From Aliigemmobacter aestuarii (lineage in GTDB: Bacteria > Pseudomonadota > Alphaproteobacteria > Rhodobacterales > Rhodobacteraceae): 64,000 nt of DNA. Location: the NCBI RefSeq assembly GCF_004799285.1, contig NZ_SSND01000006.1:24490-88489 (forward strand), written 5' to 3'. The position numbers and the translations under genes are program-made. Each line of letters opens with the position of its first letter. The first letter of the stretch is position 1. Of this stretch, positions 8,163 to 15,092 are shown piece after piece. The notes beneath the pieces were generated by a model, which saw nothing but the letters and a program-made list of their open reading frames with translations, did not search any database and was not told where the DNA came from.

Positions 8163-10529
8163 ATGAGCACCTTCGACGAGTCAGACGCCTTCGAGGCCGC
8201 CGCCTCGGTTCCCCTGTCGCGCCGGGCGATGGCGGCGCGGCCTGCGCCCTATCTGGACGATCTGAACCCCGCGCAACGCCAGGCGGTCGAGGCGCTGGAT
8301 GGCCCCGTCCTGATGCTGGCGGGGGCGGGCACCGGCAAGACCAAGGCGCTGACTGCGCGGATCGTGCACCTTCTGGCGACCGGCCGGGCGCGGCCGAACG
8401 AGATCCTCGCCGTGACATTCACCAACAAGGCCGCGCGCGAAATGAAGCTGCGGGTGGGGCGCAACCTGGGCGAGGCGGTGGAGGGGATGCCCTGGATGGG
8501 CACTTTCCATTCGATCTGCGTCAAGATGCTGCGCCGCCATGCCGAACTTGTCGGGCTGAAATCGAACTTCACGATCCTTGATACCGATGACCAGATCCGC
8601 CTGCTGAAACAGCTGGTCCTGGCCGCGAACATCGACGAAAAGCGCTGGCCCGCGCGGATGCTGGCGGGTTTGATCGACCACTGGAAGAACCGCGCCTGGA
8701 CGCCCGCAAAGGTGCCGGCAGCCGAGGCTTCGGCCTTCAACAACCGCGGGACCGAGCTTTACGAACAGTATCAAGAGCGGCTGAAGACCCTGAATGCGGT
8801 GGATTTCGGCGACCTGCTTCTGCACATGGTCACCATCTTCCAGGCGCATCCGGACATTCTTGAGCAATATCAGCGCTGGCTGCGCTACATCCTTGTGGAC
8901 GAATACCAGGATACGAACGTGGCACAGTATCTGTGGCTGCGGCTTCTGGCGCAGGGGCACCGCAACATCTGCTGTGTGGGCGATGACGACCAGTCGATTT
9001 ACGGCTGGCGCGGTGCCGAGGTGGGCAACATCCTGCGGTTTGAAAAGGATTTTCCCGGCGCGCGGGTGGTGCGGTTGGAACAGAACTACCGGTCCACCCC
9101 GCATATCCTGGCAGCCGCCTCCGGCGTGATCGCGGCCAATGCCGGACGTCTGGGCAAGACGCTGTGGACCGAACGCGAAACGGGCGAGAAAGTGCGCCTG
9201 ATCGGCCATTGGGACGGCGAGGAAGAGGCGCGCTGGATCGGCGAAGAGATCGAGGCCCTGCAACGCGGCACACGCGGCTTCGACCCGGTCAGCCTAGACG
9301 ATCAGGCGATCCTTGTCCGTGCCAGCCACCAGATGCGCGCCTTCGAGGACCGGTTCCTGACGATCGGCCTGCCGTATCGGGTGATCGGCGGACCGCGGTT
9401 CTATGAACGGCAGGAAATCCGCGACGCGATGGCCTATTTCCGGCTTGCCGTCAGCCCGGCCGACGATCTGGCGTTCGAGCGTGTGGTGAACACCCCCAAG
9501 CGGGGGCTAGGCGACAAGGCGGTGCAGTCGATCCAGCTTGCGGCACGAGGGGCTGGTGCGAACCTGATCGACGGCGCGCGCGAACTGCTGGCGCAGGGCG
9601 GCATCGGCGGCAAGGGCGCGGGGCAGTTGCGCGCCTTCGTCGACGGGGTCGACCGCTGGCATGCGGCGACGCTGGCGGGGGCGAACCACATCGAACTGGC
9701 CGAGACGATCCTGGAAGAGTCCGGCTACACGGAAATGTGGCAAAATGACAAGACGCCAGAGGCGCCGGGGCGTCTGGAAAACCTTAAGGAACTGATCAAA
9801 GCCCTTGAACAGTTTGAAAATTTGCAGGGTTTTCTGGAACATGTCGCCCTGATCATGGACAATGAATCCGAAGACGTTGCAGAAAAAGTATCAATCATGA
9901 CCCTGCATGCGGCCAAGGGGCTGGAGTTTCCGGTGGTCTTTCTGCCCGGTTGGGAGGATGGTCTGTTCCCCAGCCAGCGCGCGATGGACGAAACCGGGCT
10001 GAAGGGTCTGGAGGAAGAACGCCGCCTTGCCTATGTGGGGATCACGCGGGCCGAACGGCTGTGCACCATTTCCTTCGCCGCGAACCGCCGGGTCTATGGC
10101 CAGTGGCAAAGCCAGCTTCCCAGCCGCTTCATCGACGAGTTGCCCGAGGATCACGTCGAGGTGCTGACGCCGCCGGGCCTTTACGGCGGCGGTTATGGCG
10201 CGGCGGCGCAGCCCTTCGGCGGATCGCGGATCGAGGAACGGGCGACGCGCGCCGATGTCTACAACTCGCCCGGCTGGAAGCGGATGCAGGACAACGCCGC
10301 CACGCGCCCGGTGGCGCAACCGCGCGAATCCCGCAATCAGGTCATTGACCTTCAGGCGGTGTCGGCCTTCACCGAAGGCGACCGGGTGTTCCACCAGAAA
10401 TTCGGCTATGGCACCATCGTCGGGATCGAAGGCGACAAGCTTGATGTGGCCTTCGACAAGGCGGGGGTAAAGAAACTGGTGGCCCGCTTCGTCGTCCCGG
10501 CCGATCGCGCGGACGAGATCCCGTTCTAG
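8163..10529 (+). CDS. uvrD: ATP-dependent DNA helicase UvrD/PcrA (Rep superfamily 1A)
   Basis: A 788-residue 3'-5' helicase for nucleotide excision repair, mismatch repair and clearing of blocked polymerase. Walker A GAGTGKT is at residues 54-60. Other SF1 motifs follow in order: FTNKAAREMK (Ia), VDEYQDTN (II), GDDDQSIYGWRGA (III), LEQNYRS (IV), IMTLHAAKGLEFP (V) and YVGITRAE (VI). The C-terminal ~55 residues (FTEGDRVFHQKFGYGTIVGIEGDKL) are the PcrA/UvrD Tudor-like domain that contacts RNA polymerase. The frame extends upstream to 7989, but 8163 is chosen because it follows the SOS box and the upstream residues are not helicase-like. Confidence 0.96.
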   Translation: MSTFDESDAFEAAASVPLSRRAMAARPAPYLDDLNPAQRQAVEALDGPVLMLAGAGTGKTKALTARIVHLLATGRARPNEILAVTFTNKAAREMKLRVGRNLGEAVEGMPWMGTFHSICVKMLRRHAELVGLKSNFTILDTDDQIRLLKQLVLAANIDEKRWPARMLAGLIDHWKNRAWTPAKVPAAEASAFNNRGTELYEQYQERLKTLNAVDFGDLLLHMVTIFQAHPDILEQYQRWLRYILVDEYQDTNVAQYLWLRLLAQGHRNICCVGDDDQSIYGWRGAEVGNILRFEKDFPGARVVRLEQNYRSTPHILAAASGVIAANAGRLGKTLWTERETGEKVRLIGHWDGEEEARWIGEEIEALQRGTRGFDPVSLDDQAILVRASHQMRAFEDRFLTIGLPYRVIGGPRFYERQEIRDAMAYFRLAVSPADDLAFERVVNTPKRGLGDKAVQSIQLAARGAGANLIDGARELLAQGGIGGKGAGQLRAFVDGVDRWHAATLAGANHIELAETILEESGYTEMWQNDKTPEAPGRLENLKELIKALEQFENLQGFLEHVALIMDNESEDVAEKVSIMTLHAAKGLEFPVVFLPGWEDGLFPSQRAMDETGLKGLEEERRLAYVGITRAERLCTISFAANRRVYGQWQSQLPSRFIDELPEDHVEVLTPPGLYGGGYGAAAQPFGGSRIEERATRADVYNSPGWKRMQDNAATRPVAQPRESRNQVIDLQAVSAFTEGDRVFHQKFGYGTIVGIEGDKLDVAFDKAGVKKLVARFVVPADRADEIPF

Positions 10530-10542
10530 GCGCGGCGCCGCG

Positions 10543-11709
10543 TCATCCGGCGCGACCCTGCCGCCATCGGGCGGCGGCGCGTTCCAGGGCCCAGACGGCC
10601 AGCCCCGCGACAAGCCCCCAGAACGCGGCCCCGATCCCGAAAGCCGCCATGCCCGATGCGGTCACGGTCAGCGTGACGACGGCAGGAAAGCGCTGGTCGG
10701 CCGCGGCGAAGGCCCCGGTCAGCGCACCCGTCAGCGGCCCAAGCAGCGCCAGCGCGACAAGTGCCGCCATCAGGTCGGCGGGAAGCGCCGCCAGAAGGGC
10801 CAGGATCACCGGGCCCGAAAGCCCCAGACCGACCCAGACCGCCGCATAGGCAAGCCCCACGCGCCAGCGGCGCGTCCGGTCCGGCTCCACATCCGGGCCA
10901 AGGCAGATCGCGGCGGTGATCGCGGCCATGCTGACGGTATGCGCGCCGAAAAGGCCGGTCAGCGCCGAAAGCCCGCCGGTGACCGCCAGCGCCGGGCGCA
11001 CCGGCGGCTCGAAGCCAGCCGCGCGCAGGGTCGCGAAACCGGGCAGGTTCTGCGAGGCCATCGTCACCAGATAGAGCGGAACGCCAAGCCCGATCAGCAC
11101 GCCGGGCGACCATTCGGGCGCGATGAAGGTAAGGCGGGGCAGGGGAAGGCTCAGCGCGGGCAGGGTGGCCGCGCCGCTGGCAAAAGCCACCGCCAGACCC
11201 GCCGCAAGCGCCGCCAGAACGGCAAAGGCCGGGTTCTTCAGCCGCACGACGGCAAAGATCGCGACCATGGCCAGCACAAGGCCGGGGCGTGCGACGGCGG
11301 CGGGCGCCAGCTTGAGGCAGAAGGGCAGCAGCACGCCCGCCAGCATCCCCGCCGCGATCCCGTCGGGGATTTTCGCCACGATCCGCCCCAGTGGCCCGAT
11401 CAGCCCCGTCGCCGCCACCAGAAGGCCCGCCAGCACGAAGGCGCCCACGCCCTCGGCCATGCCGATGCCCGATGTCGCGGCGATCAGCGCAGCACCCGGC
11501 GTCGACCAGGCCAGCACCACCGGCACCCGGGATTGCGCGGAAAGAACGGCGCTTCCCACTGCCTTCGACAGGCAGATCGCCAGCACCCAGCTTGCCGTCT
11601 GCGCGGGCGTTGCCCCCAGTGCGGCCGCCGCCGCCAGAACCAGCGCGATGGTCGAGCCATAGCCGACCAGCGCGGCCACGAGGGCCGCCGAGATCATGGA
11701 TGCGCGCAT
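10543..11709 (-). CDS. benE: BenE-family benzoate/H+ symporter-like transporter
   Basis: A 388-residue, very hydrophobic protein with about 11-12 membrane segments that resembles BenE, the benzoate:proton symporter of the nucleobase-transporter fold. Recognisable blocks are VVLAWSTPGAALIA near the first third and GAHTVSMAAITAAICLGPD in the second half. No benzoate catabolism genes are near, so the real substrate may be another aromatic acid or a purine-like compound. The start at 11709 is preferred to one at 11868: the extra 53 residues would be low-complexity and would run through the CcsR-type hairpins. It is convergent with uvrD (13-bp gap). Confidence 0.85.
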   Translation of the reverse strand: MRASMISAALVAALVGYGSTIALVLAAAAALGATPAQTASWVLAICLSKAVGSAVLSAQSRVPVVLAWSTPGAALIAATSGIGMAEGVGAFVLAGLLVAATGLIGPLGRIVAKIPDGIAAGMLAGVLLPFCLKLAPAAVARPGLVLAMVAIFAVVRLKNPAFAVLAALAAGLAVAFASGAATLPALSLPLPRLTFIAPEWSPGVLIGLGVPLYLVTMASQNLPGFATLRAAGFEPPVRPALAVTGGLSALTGLFGAHTVSMAAITAAICLGPDVEPDRTRRWRVGLAYAAVWVGLGLSGPVILALLAALPADLMAALVALALLGPLTGALTGAFAAADQRFPAVVTLTVTASGMAAFGIGAAFWGLVAGLAVWALERAAARWRQGRAG

Positions 11710-11790
11710 GGGGTGTTGTCCGCCGTGGTTCCTGTCCGTCGCCGCAAGGATGGACCGCGGCGGAGGCAGGTTCAAGACAAGGCGCGAAGG

Positions 11791-11846
11791 TCCGGGGAAG
11801 GGGAACGGATCGGCGGCACCCGAGGGAGGAGGAAAGGGTGCCGCCG
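11791..11846 (-). ncRNA. CcsR-type hairpin 7 plus degenerate hairpin 8
   Basis: This is the distal end of the array. Hairpin 7 has an 11-bp perfect stem (11811-11821 with 11836-11846) and a 14-nt loop that on the minus strand carries CCTCCTCCC (motif at 11824-11832). Just beyond it a weak 4-bp stem (11791-11794 with 11806-11809) encloses a loop whose minus strand reads CCCCTTCCCC. This may be a decayed eighth hairpin that no longer carries the motif. If the two belong together they would be a fourth CcsR-like RNA, but the spacing to hairpin 6 is shorter than between the other units. Confidence 0.6.
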
Positions 11847-11859
11847 CCGTTAGTCGCGC

Positions 11860-11923
11860 CCGGCTCAAGGGAGGAGGAAGAGCCGGTCGCTTGTCCGTCG
11901 GCCCGAGGGAGGAGGTAGGGCCG
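11860..11923 (-). ncRNA. CcsR-type sRNA unit 3 (hairpins 5 and 6)
   Basis: Two adjacent stem-loops. One is 11899-11904 with 11918-11923 (6 bp, 13-nt loop, motif at 11907-11915). The other is 11860-11866 with 11880-11886 (7 bp, 13-nt loop, motif at 11869-11877). Both loops read CCTCCTCCC on the minus strand, identical to the core of an anti-Shine-Dalgarno sequence. Two consecutive hairpins with this loop are the definition of CcsR/cuckoo RNAs. The motif starts lie 38 nt apart. Confidence 0.75.
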
Positions 11924-11960
11924 CCGAATGACTGAGGCCCGGTCAGGGCCTGAAGGTTTG

Positions 11961-12041
11961 TGCGGCGACCCCCGGGAGGAGGAGAGTAGGAGCCGCCGCA
12001 GGGCGCCTGTGACCCGAGGGAGGAGGAAGGGTCATCGGCGC
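11961..12041 (-). ncRNA. CcsR-type sRNA unit 2 (hairpins 3 and 4)
   Basis: Hairpin 3 has an inner 6-bp stem (12010-12015 with 12029-12034) and an outer 5-bp stem (12003-12007 with 12037-12041), with the motif at 12018-12026. Hairpin 4 has a 7-bp outer stem (11961-11967 with 11994-12000) and a poorly paired inner part, with the motif at 11974-11982. Both show CCTCCTCCC on the minus strand. The two hairpins are separated by only two bases. Hairpin 4 is the least regular of the array, apart from the degenerate eighth. Confidence 0.75.
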
Positions 12042-12074
12042 ATCACGCTGGAAGCCTGGGCTTCCGAAGAAAGG

Positions 12075-12143
12075 ACGGCGGCACGAGGGAGGAGGAAGCG
12101 TGCCGCCGTTTTTGCATCGGGCCCCGGGAGGAGGTGGGGCCCG
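12075..12143 (-). ncRNA. CcsR-type sRNA unit 1 (hairpins 1 and 2), directly after ccaF1
   Basis: Hairpin 1 has an 8-bp stem (12118-12125 with 12136-12143), a 10-nt loop and the motif at 12126-12134; it begins nine bases after the ccaF1 stop codon. Hairpin 2 has an 11-bp stem (12075-12085 with 12099-12109), a 13-nt loop and the motif at 12087-12095. On the minus strand both loops expose CCTCCTCCC. In Rhodobacter sphaeroides the CcsR RNAs lie directly downstream of the DUF1127 gene ccaF1, are co-transcribed with it and are cut out by RNase E; the layout here is the same. Confidence 0.8.
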
Positions 12144-12152
12144 GCAAGAAGC

Positions 12153-12368
12153 TTACTTGCCGTAGGCCGCTTCGAGCGCGACCCGGGTCAGCATCGAACG
12201 GTGCAGGCCCAGATCGGCCAGCTCGCGGTTCGACAGGGCATTCAGTTCGGCCAGCGTCTGCTTGTAGACGCGGCGGCGGTTCAGGTCTTCCTTCACCGAC
12301 TTGACGATAGCCGCCAGACGATCGGCAAGGCCGATATGGGCGACGCGGGAGGTGTTCACAAAAGCCAT
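12153..12368 (-). CDS. ccaF1: DUF1127 small RNA-binding-type protein, CcaF1-like
   Basis: A 71-residue basic protein. The C-terminal half (residues ~30-66: RRRVYKQTLAELNALSNREL then ADLGLHRSML) is a DUF1127 domain. The gene is immediately followed on the same strand by seven hairpins with CCTCCTCCC loops. This is the arrangement of ccaF1 with CcsR1-4 in R. sphaeroides, where CcaF1 binds RNA and affects CcsR maturation under oxidative and heat stress. The length and the start MAFVNTS agree with that protein; longer upstream reading would add a cysteine-rich stretch unlike the family. The RNA-binding role here is inferred by orthology. Confidence 0.88.
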   Translation of the reverse strand: MAFVNTSRVAHIGLADRLAAIVKSVKEDLNRRRVYKQTLAELNALSNRELADLGLHRSMLTRVALEAAYGK

Positions 12369-12456
12369 GTTACTCTTGCCTCGGTTCTGTTTGTTCTGGC
12401 GTCCGGTGCGTGCCTTGTGGCGTCCTGCCGGGCTGTCCGTTTCGCCGTTAGGGGTA

Positions 12457-12484
12457 ACATGGGGCAAATGCTGCGATTGCACAA
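12457..12484 (-). promoter_or_regulatory. candidate RpoH-type promoter of ccaF1-CcsR
   Basis: On the minus strand a TTGTGC element (12479-12484) is followed after 16 bases by CCATGT (12457-12462). CCATnT is the -10 form known for the RpoHI/RpoHII heat-shock sigma factors of Rhodobacter, and ccaF1-CcsR in R. sphaeroides is RpoHI/HII-dependent. The -35 match is only partial (TTG). The leader to the ccaF1 start would be about 80 nt. Confidence 0.5.
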
Positions 12485-12503
12485 TACGCCCAGCCCGCAA
12501 TGC

Positions 12504-12526
12504 TGCCATGCAGCAATTGCATGGCA
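12504..12526. repeat. inverted repeat upstream of the ccaF1 promoter
   Basis: TGCCATGC (12504-12511) and GCATGGCA (12519-12526) are perfect 8-bp inverted arms with a 7-base spacer. They lie about 20 bp upstream of the proposed -35 element. It may be a protein-binding site or the end of a structured transcript; nothing in the sequence decides. Confidence 0.5.
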
Positions 12527-12650
12527 AACACGCCCTTTTTCCGCAACGTTAACAGGCACTTCGCCTGAAATTTGAACAATTGGTCCACATGGTCTTGTTC
12601 TTTGGGGAAAACGCGGCACATTTGCCTGATAGTCATGCAGAGGAAGAACG

Positions 12651-13724
12651 ATGGCCCTGTCCCGTGCCGATGTCGAACGTGTCCTTGCCTTGGTTCCGCT
12701 GCCCGGTGGCGGCGACCTTGTCAGCCGGGATCTGATTCGTGCCCTGCGGGTCGAGGGCGGTCAGGTCGCCTTCGTGATCGAGGCCGCGACGCCCGAGGAG
12801 GCGCGCGTTCTTGCCCCCGTCCAGCCCCAGGTCGAGGCCGCGCTGAAGGCGCTGCCGGGCGTGACATCGGTGCAGGTGGTGATGACGGCGCATGGGCCTG
12901 CGGCCAAGGCCGCGCCGCCCACGCTCAAGATCGGCCAGCATCCGACGCCCCAGCAGGGCGGTCCGCAGCGGCTTGCGGGCGTTGACCGGATCGTGGCGAT
13001 CGCCTCGGGCAAGGGCGGGGTTGGCAAGTCGACGGTGTCGTCGAACCTTGCCGTGGCCCTGGCCCGGCAGGGCCGGCGCGTGGGCCTTCTCGATGCCGAT
13101 ATATATGGTCCGTCCCAGCCGCGGATGATGGGCGTCAACAAGCGCCCCGCCAGCCCGGACGGCAAGACGATCATCCCGCTTCAGGCGCATGGCGTCACCG
13201 TGATGTCGATCGGCTTCATGCTGAAAGAGGATGAGGCGGTCATCTGGCGCGGTCCGATGATCATGGGCGCGCTGCAACAGCTTCTGACGCAGGTCGATTG
13301 GGGGCCGCTCGACATCCTGCTGATCGACCTGCCGCCCGGGACGGGCGACATCCAGCTGACGCTTTGCCAGCGCACGGCCTTGACCGGGGCGATTGTCGTT
13401 TCGACGCCCCAGGACGTGGCGTTGCTGGACGCGCGCAAGGCGCTCGACATGTTCATGAAGCTGAAGACGCCGGTTCTTGGCCTTCTGGAGAACATGTCGA
13501 CCTATGTCTGCCCCAATTGCGGGCACGAGGCGCATATCTTCGGGCATGGCGGTGTCGCCGCCGAGGCCGCGCAGCTGGGTCTGCCTTTCCTGGGCGAGAT
13601 CCCGCTGGATCTGTCGGTTCGGCTTGCAGGCGACGCGGGGACGCCGATCGCCGCGGGCGAGGGGCCGGTGGCCGAAGCCTATGCGCGCCTTGCCCAACGT
13701 CTGATCGCCGGCGGCATGGCCTGA
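12651..13724 (+). CDS. mrp: Mrp/NBP35-family iron-sulfur cluster carrier ATPase (ApbC)
   Basis: A 357-residue P-loop protein that carries and delivers Fe-S clusters in the cytoplasm. Residues ~5-80 form the N-terminal MIP18/DUF59-like domain. The deviant Walker [10 protein letters not shown] is at 120-128, with the second signature [14 protein letters not shown] shortly after. The cluster-binding CPNC pair is at Cys287 and Cys290. The length is typical. A GAGGAAG ribosome site lies just before the ATG. It is divergent from ccaF1 and upstream of the dcw leader, with no partner gene. Confidence 0.95.
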   Translation: MALSRADVERVLALVPLPGGGDLVSRDLIRALRVEGGQVAFVIEAATPEEARVLAPVQPQVEAALKALPGVTSVQVVMTAHGPAAKAAPPTLKIGQHPTPQQGGPQRLAGVDRIVAIASGKGGVGKSTVSSNLAVALARQGRRVGLLDADIYGPSQPRMMGVNKRPASPDGKTIIPLQAHGVTVMSIGFMLKEDEAVIWRGPMIMGALQQLLTQVDWGPLDILLIDLPPGTGDIQLTLCQRTALTGAIVVSTPQDVALLDARKALDMFMKLKTPVLGLLENMSTYVCPNCGHEAHIFGHGGVAAEAAQLGLPFLGEIPLDLSVRLAGDAGTPIAAGEGPVAEAYARLAQRLIAGGMA

Positions 13725-13896
13725 GCCGGCAGCGGGCGGTCGATTCATGGGCGCGGCCTTCCGGCCTTCGCGCCCGATCCCGCGGCCGTGCTGTTCGAAA
13801 GCCGTTTTCCTGCGACTGATCCCGTTTCGCGGCGTTCCATCCGTGCGCGGTTCTTTCCTGTGCGTTCCCGTGCCGGTCGCCGGGCGGGTGCAAACA

Positions 13897-13911
13897 TGGG
13901 AAACCATGGGA
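13897..13911 (+). promoter_or_regulatory. MraZ-box-like direct repeat (distal)
   Basis: TGGGA-N5-TGGGA at 13897-13901 and 13907-13911. MraZ is known from E. coli and other bacteria to bind TGGGN repeats separated by five bases in front of its own operon. This copy is 636 bp upstream of mraZ, so its role is less sure than that of the nearer sites. Confidence 0.4.
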
Positions 13912-14054
13912 AATGTGATGCCGAATGCCCCTGAAAACCGAATCACCTGGCCGTGACTAGGCGTGAAGACGCCCCTCGCCCCATGCTTTCTGCGGGATTT
14001 GTCAGGTCATAGCGTGGCGCAGGGGCCACATTTCTGATGATGCCGCAAATCTTC

Positions 14055-14079
14055 CGGGAAATCATGGGAATGGTCGGGG
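14055..14079 (+). promoter_or_regulatory. MraZ-box-like triple repeat
   Basis: CGGGA (14055-14059), TGGGA (14065-14069) and CGGGG (14075-14079) are separated by exactly five bases each, giving three GGG words on one face of the helix. This is the spacing of MraZ operators. An AT-rich stretch follows directly. Confidence 0.45.
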
Positions 14080-14225
14080 GAGGCTTCGGTTGTCTATATA
14101 TGGTATGTCTTTTGAATTAATGTCCCATTTGTTGCGCCTCAGGGCCGGAATTTGACACAAGATGAGGGATTTGGGGCCGGCGGTGCACAAGATATTCCCG
14201 ATCTTGCCCAAAATTTTCCGTTGCG

Positions 14226-14240
14226 TCCCATAAAGTCCCA
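14226..14240 (-). promoter_or_regulatory. MraZ-box-like repeat in reverse orientation, near the probable mraZ transcription start
   Basis: TCCCA-N5-TCCCA at 14226-14230 and 14236-14240 is TGGGA-N5-TGGGA on the other strand. It lies about 230 bp upstream of the leader terminator, which is where the transcription start of an UpsM-sized RNA would be expected, so it could overlap the promoter. TTGCCC at 14204-14209 could be a -35 element. Confidence 0.45.
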
Positions 14241-14470
14241 TGCCAATCCTTGCTCATCGGAAGACGGAACAAGACAAGCGCAGGGGCAGCCAAAGACCCC
14301 GAACAAGGCGAAAAAGGTCAGGTTTCATACAGGCATCCGCCTTCCGAAACGAAGAGATCCGGCGGCGCGAGAGCAGCATCTCCCCCAGGTGACGCGCACG
14401 ACTGGACGCCCAGCGATGGGACAGGACGGCGGATTGAGCAGTGGCAGCCGCTCAATCCGCCGCTTTCCGT
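14240..14470 (+). ncRNA. UpsM-like sRNA / long 5' leader of the dcw cluster
   Basis: In R. sphaeroides the mraZ 5' leader is unusually long and yields the abundant sRNA UpsM by termination inside the leader. The same position here holds a strong hairpin at 14427-14462 followed by a short T-rich stretch, 76 bases before the mraZ start. The sequence upstream has no coding features. The 3' end is placed by the hairpin. The 5' end is only an estimate from the expected length (about 200 nt) and the MraZ-box position. Confidence 0.55.
14427..14470 (+). terminator. leader terminator upstream of mraZ (UpsM 3' end)
   Basis: CGGCGGATTGAGC (14427-14439) pairs perfectly with GCTCAATCCGCCG (14450-14462): 13 bp, loop of 10 bases, followed by CTTTCCGTTT. 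The T run is interrupted, so termination is probably partial, leaving read-through for the dcw genes. A second small hairpin (14475-14481 with 14486-14492) follows before the mraZ ribosome site. Confidence 0.7.
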
Positions 14471-14546
14471 TTAGGACCCCGCCTTCGGGGTCGGGGAAGG
14501 CGAAGGCAAGGGACAGGGCCGGAAAGGCCGAACAAGGACGAGGGAC

Positions 14547-15089
14547 GTGTCAGAGTCTTTCAGAGGCGAGTTCAACCAGAAGGTTGACGCGAAAGCCCGG
14601 GTGTCGATCCCGGCCGCTTTCCGCCGCGTGCTGGAGGCAGGCGACCCGGAATACAGCCGTCCCGACCGCGCCGATGGCGCAAAGCCCCGTTTCGTCATCG
14701 TATACGGCGGCAAGGACGGCGACGACTATGCCGTCGGCTATACCATCAGCCAGATGAAGCGGGTCGAGGCGCAGATCCGTCGCCTGCCGTCCGGCACCAA
14801 GCAGCGCAAGGCGCTGGAACGCAACCTTGTCACCCTGTCGCAGCTGGTCGAGGTGGATGACGACGGCCGCATCGTCCTGCCGCCGAAGGCGCGCGATCGG
14901 ATGGGTGTGACCGCCGAGGATCTTAAGGCCGGGTTCGAGGCCACCTTCGCCGGAACGCTGGAAACCTTCCAGCTGTGGAAGCGTGACACCTATGAGGCGG
15001 CTCAGGAGGCCGAGATCTCGCTCGACGATCTGTTGGATGACGGCGCGGATCTGACGTCGCTTCTGCCGCACGACGACCCGGAGGGCTGA
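14547..15089 (+). CDS. mraZ: MraZ, transcriptional regulator of the dcw cluster
   Basis: A 180-residue DNA-binding protein of the MraZ/AbrB-like fold. Two copies of the DxKxR motif region are visible: VDAKARVSIPAAFR near residue 12 and DDDGRIVLPPKARDRMGV near residue 108. It represses its own operon by binding TGGGN repeats, which are present upstream. The start is GTG, with AGGACGAGGG just before it. It is longer than the ~150-residue E. coli protein because of an acidic C-terminal tail. It ends four bases before rsmH and is the first gene of the cluster. Confidence 0.95.
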   Translation: MSESFRGEFNQKVDAKARVSIPAAFRRVLEAGDPEYSRPDRADGAKPRFVIVYGGKDGDDYAVGYTISQMKRVEAQIRRLPSGTKQRKALERNLVTLSQLVEVDDDGRIVLPPKARDRMGVTAEDLKAGFEATFAGTLETFQLWKRDTYEAAQEAEISLDDLLDDGADLTSLLPHDDPEG

Positions 15090-15092
15090 CGG

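Larger units (their letters stand above)
13725..14225. other. proximal part of the long mrp-mraZ intergenic region
   Basis: No credible gene is present. Two clusters of GGGA words with 10-bp phasing, listed separately as MraZ-box-like repeats, are the only clear structure. The stretch from ~14085 to 14130 is distinctly richer in A and T than its surroundings and may hold a promoter, but I could not match a convincing -35/-10 pair. Confidence 0.6.

Noticed and set aside
11791..12143. CRISPR array
   Set aside because: The GGGAGGAGG words recur, but flanking sequences form individual stems, spacing is irregular and there is no constant full-length repeat or cas gene.
11928..12575. Series of GGGAGGAGG ribosome-binding sites serving small plus-strand genes
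   Set aside because: No conserved start codons follow at fixed distance; each word lies in the loop of a stem and the downstream frames are not protein-like.
14152..14157. Perfect TTGACA as an mraZ -35 element
   Set aside because: No acceptable -10 element lies 15-19 bases downstream; the sequence there is GC-rich.
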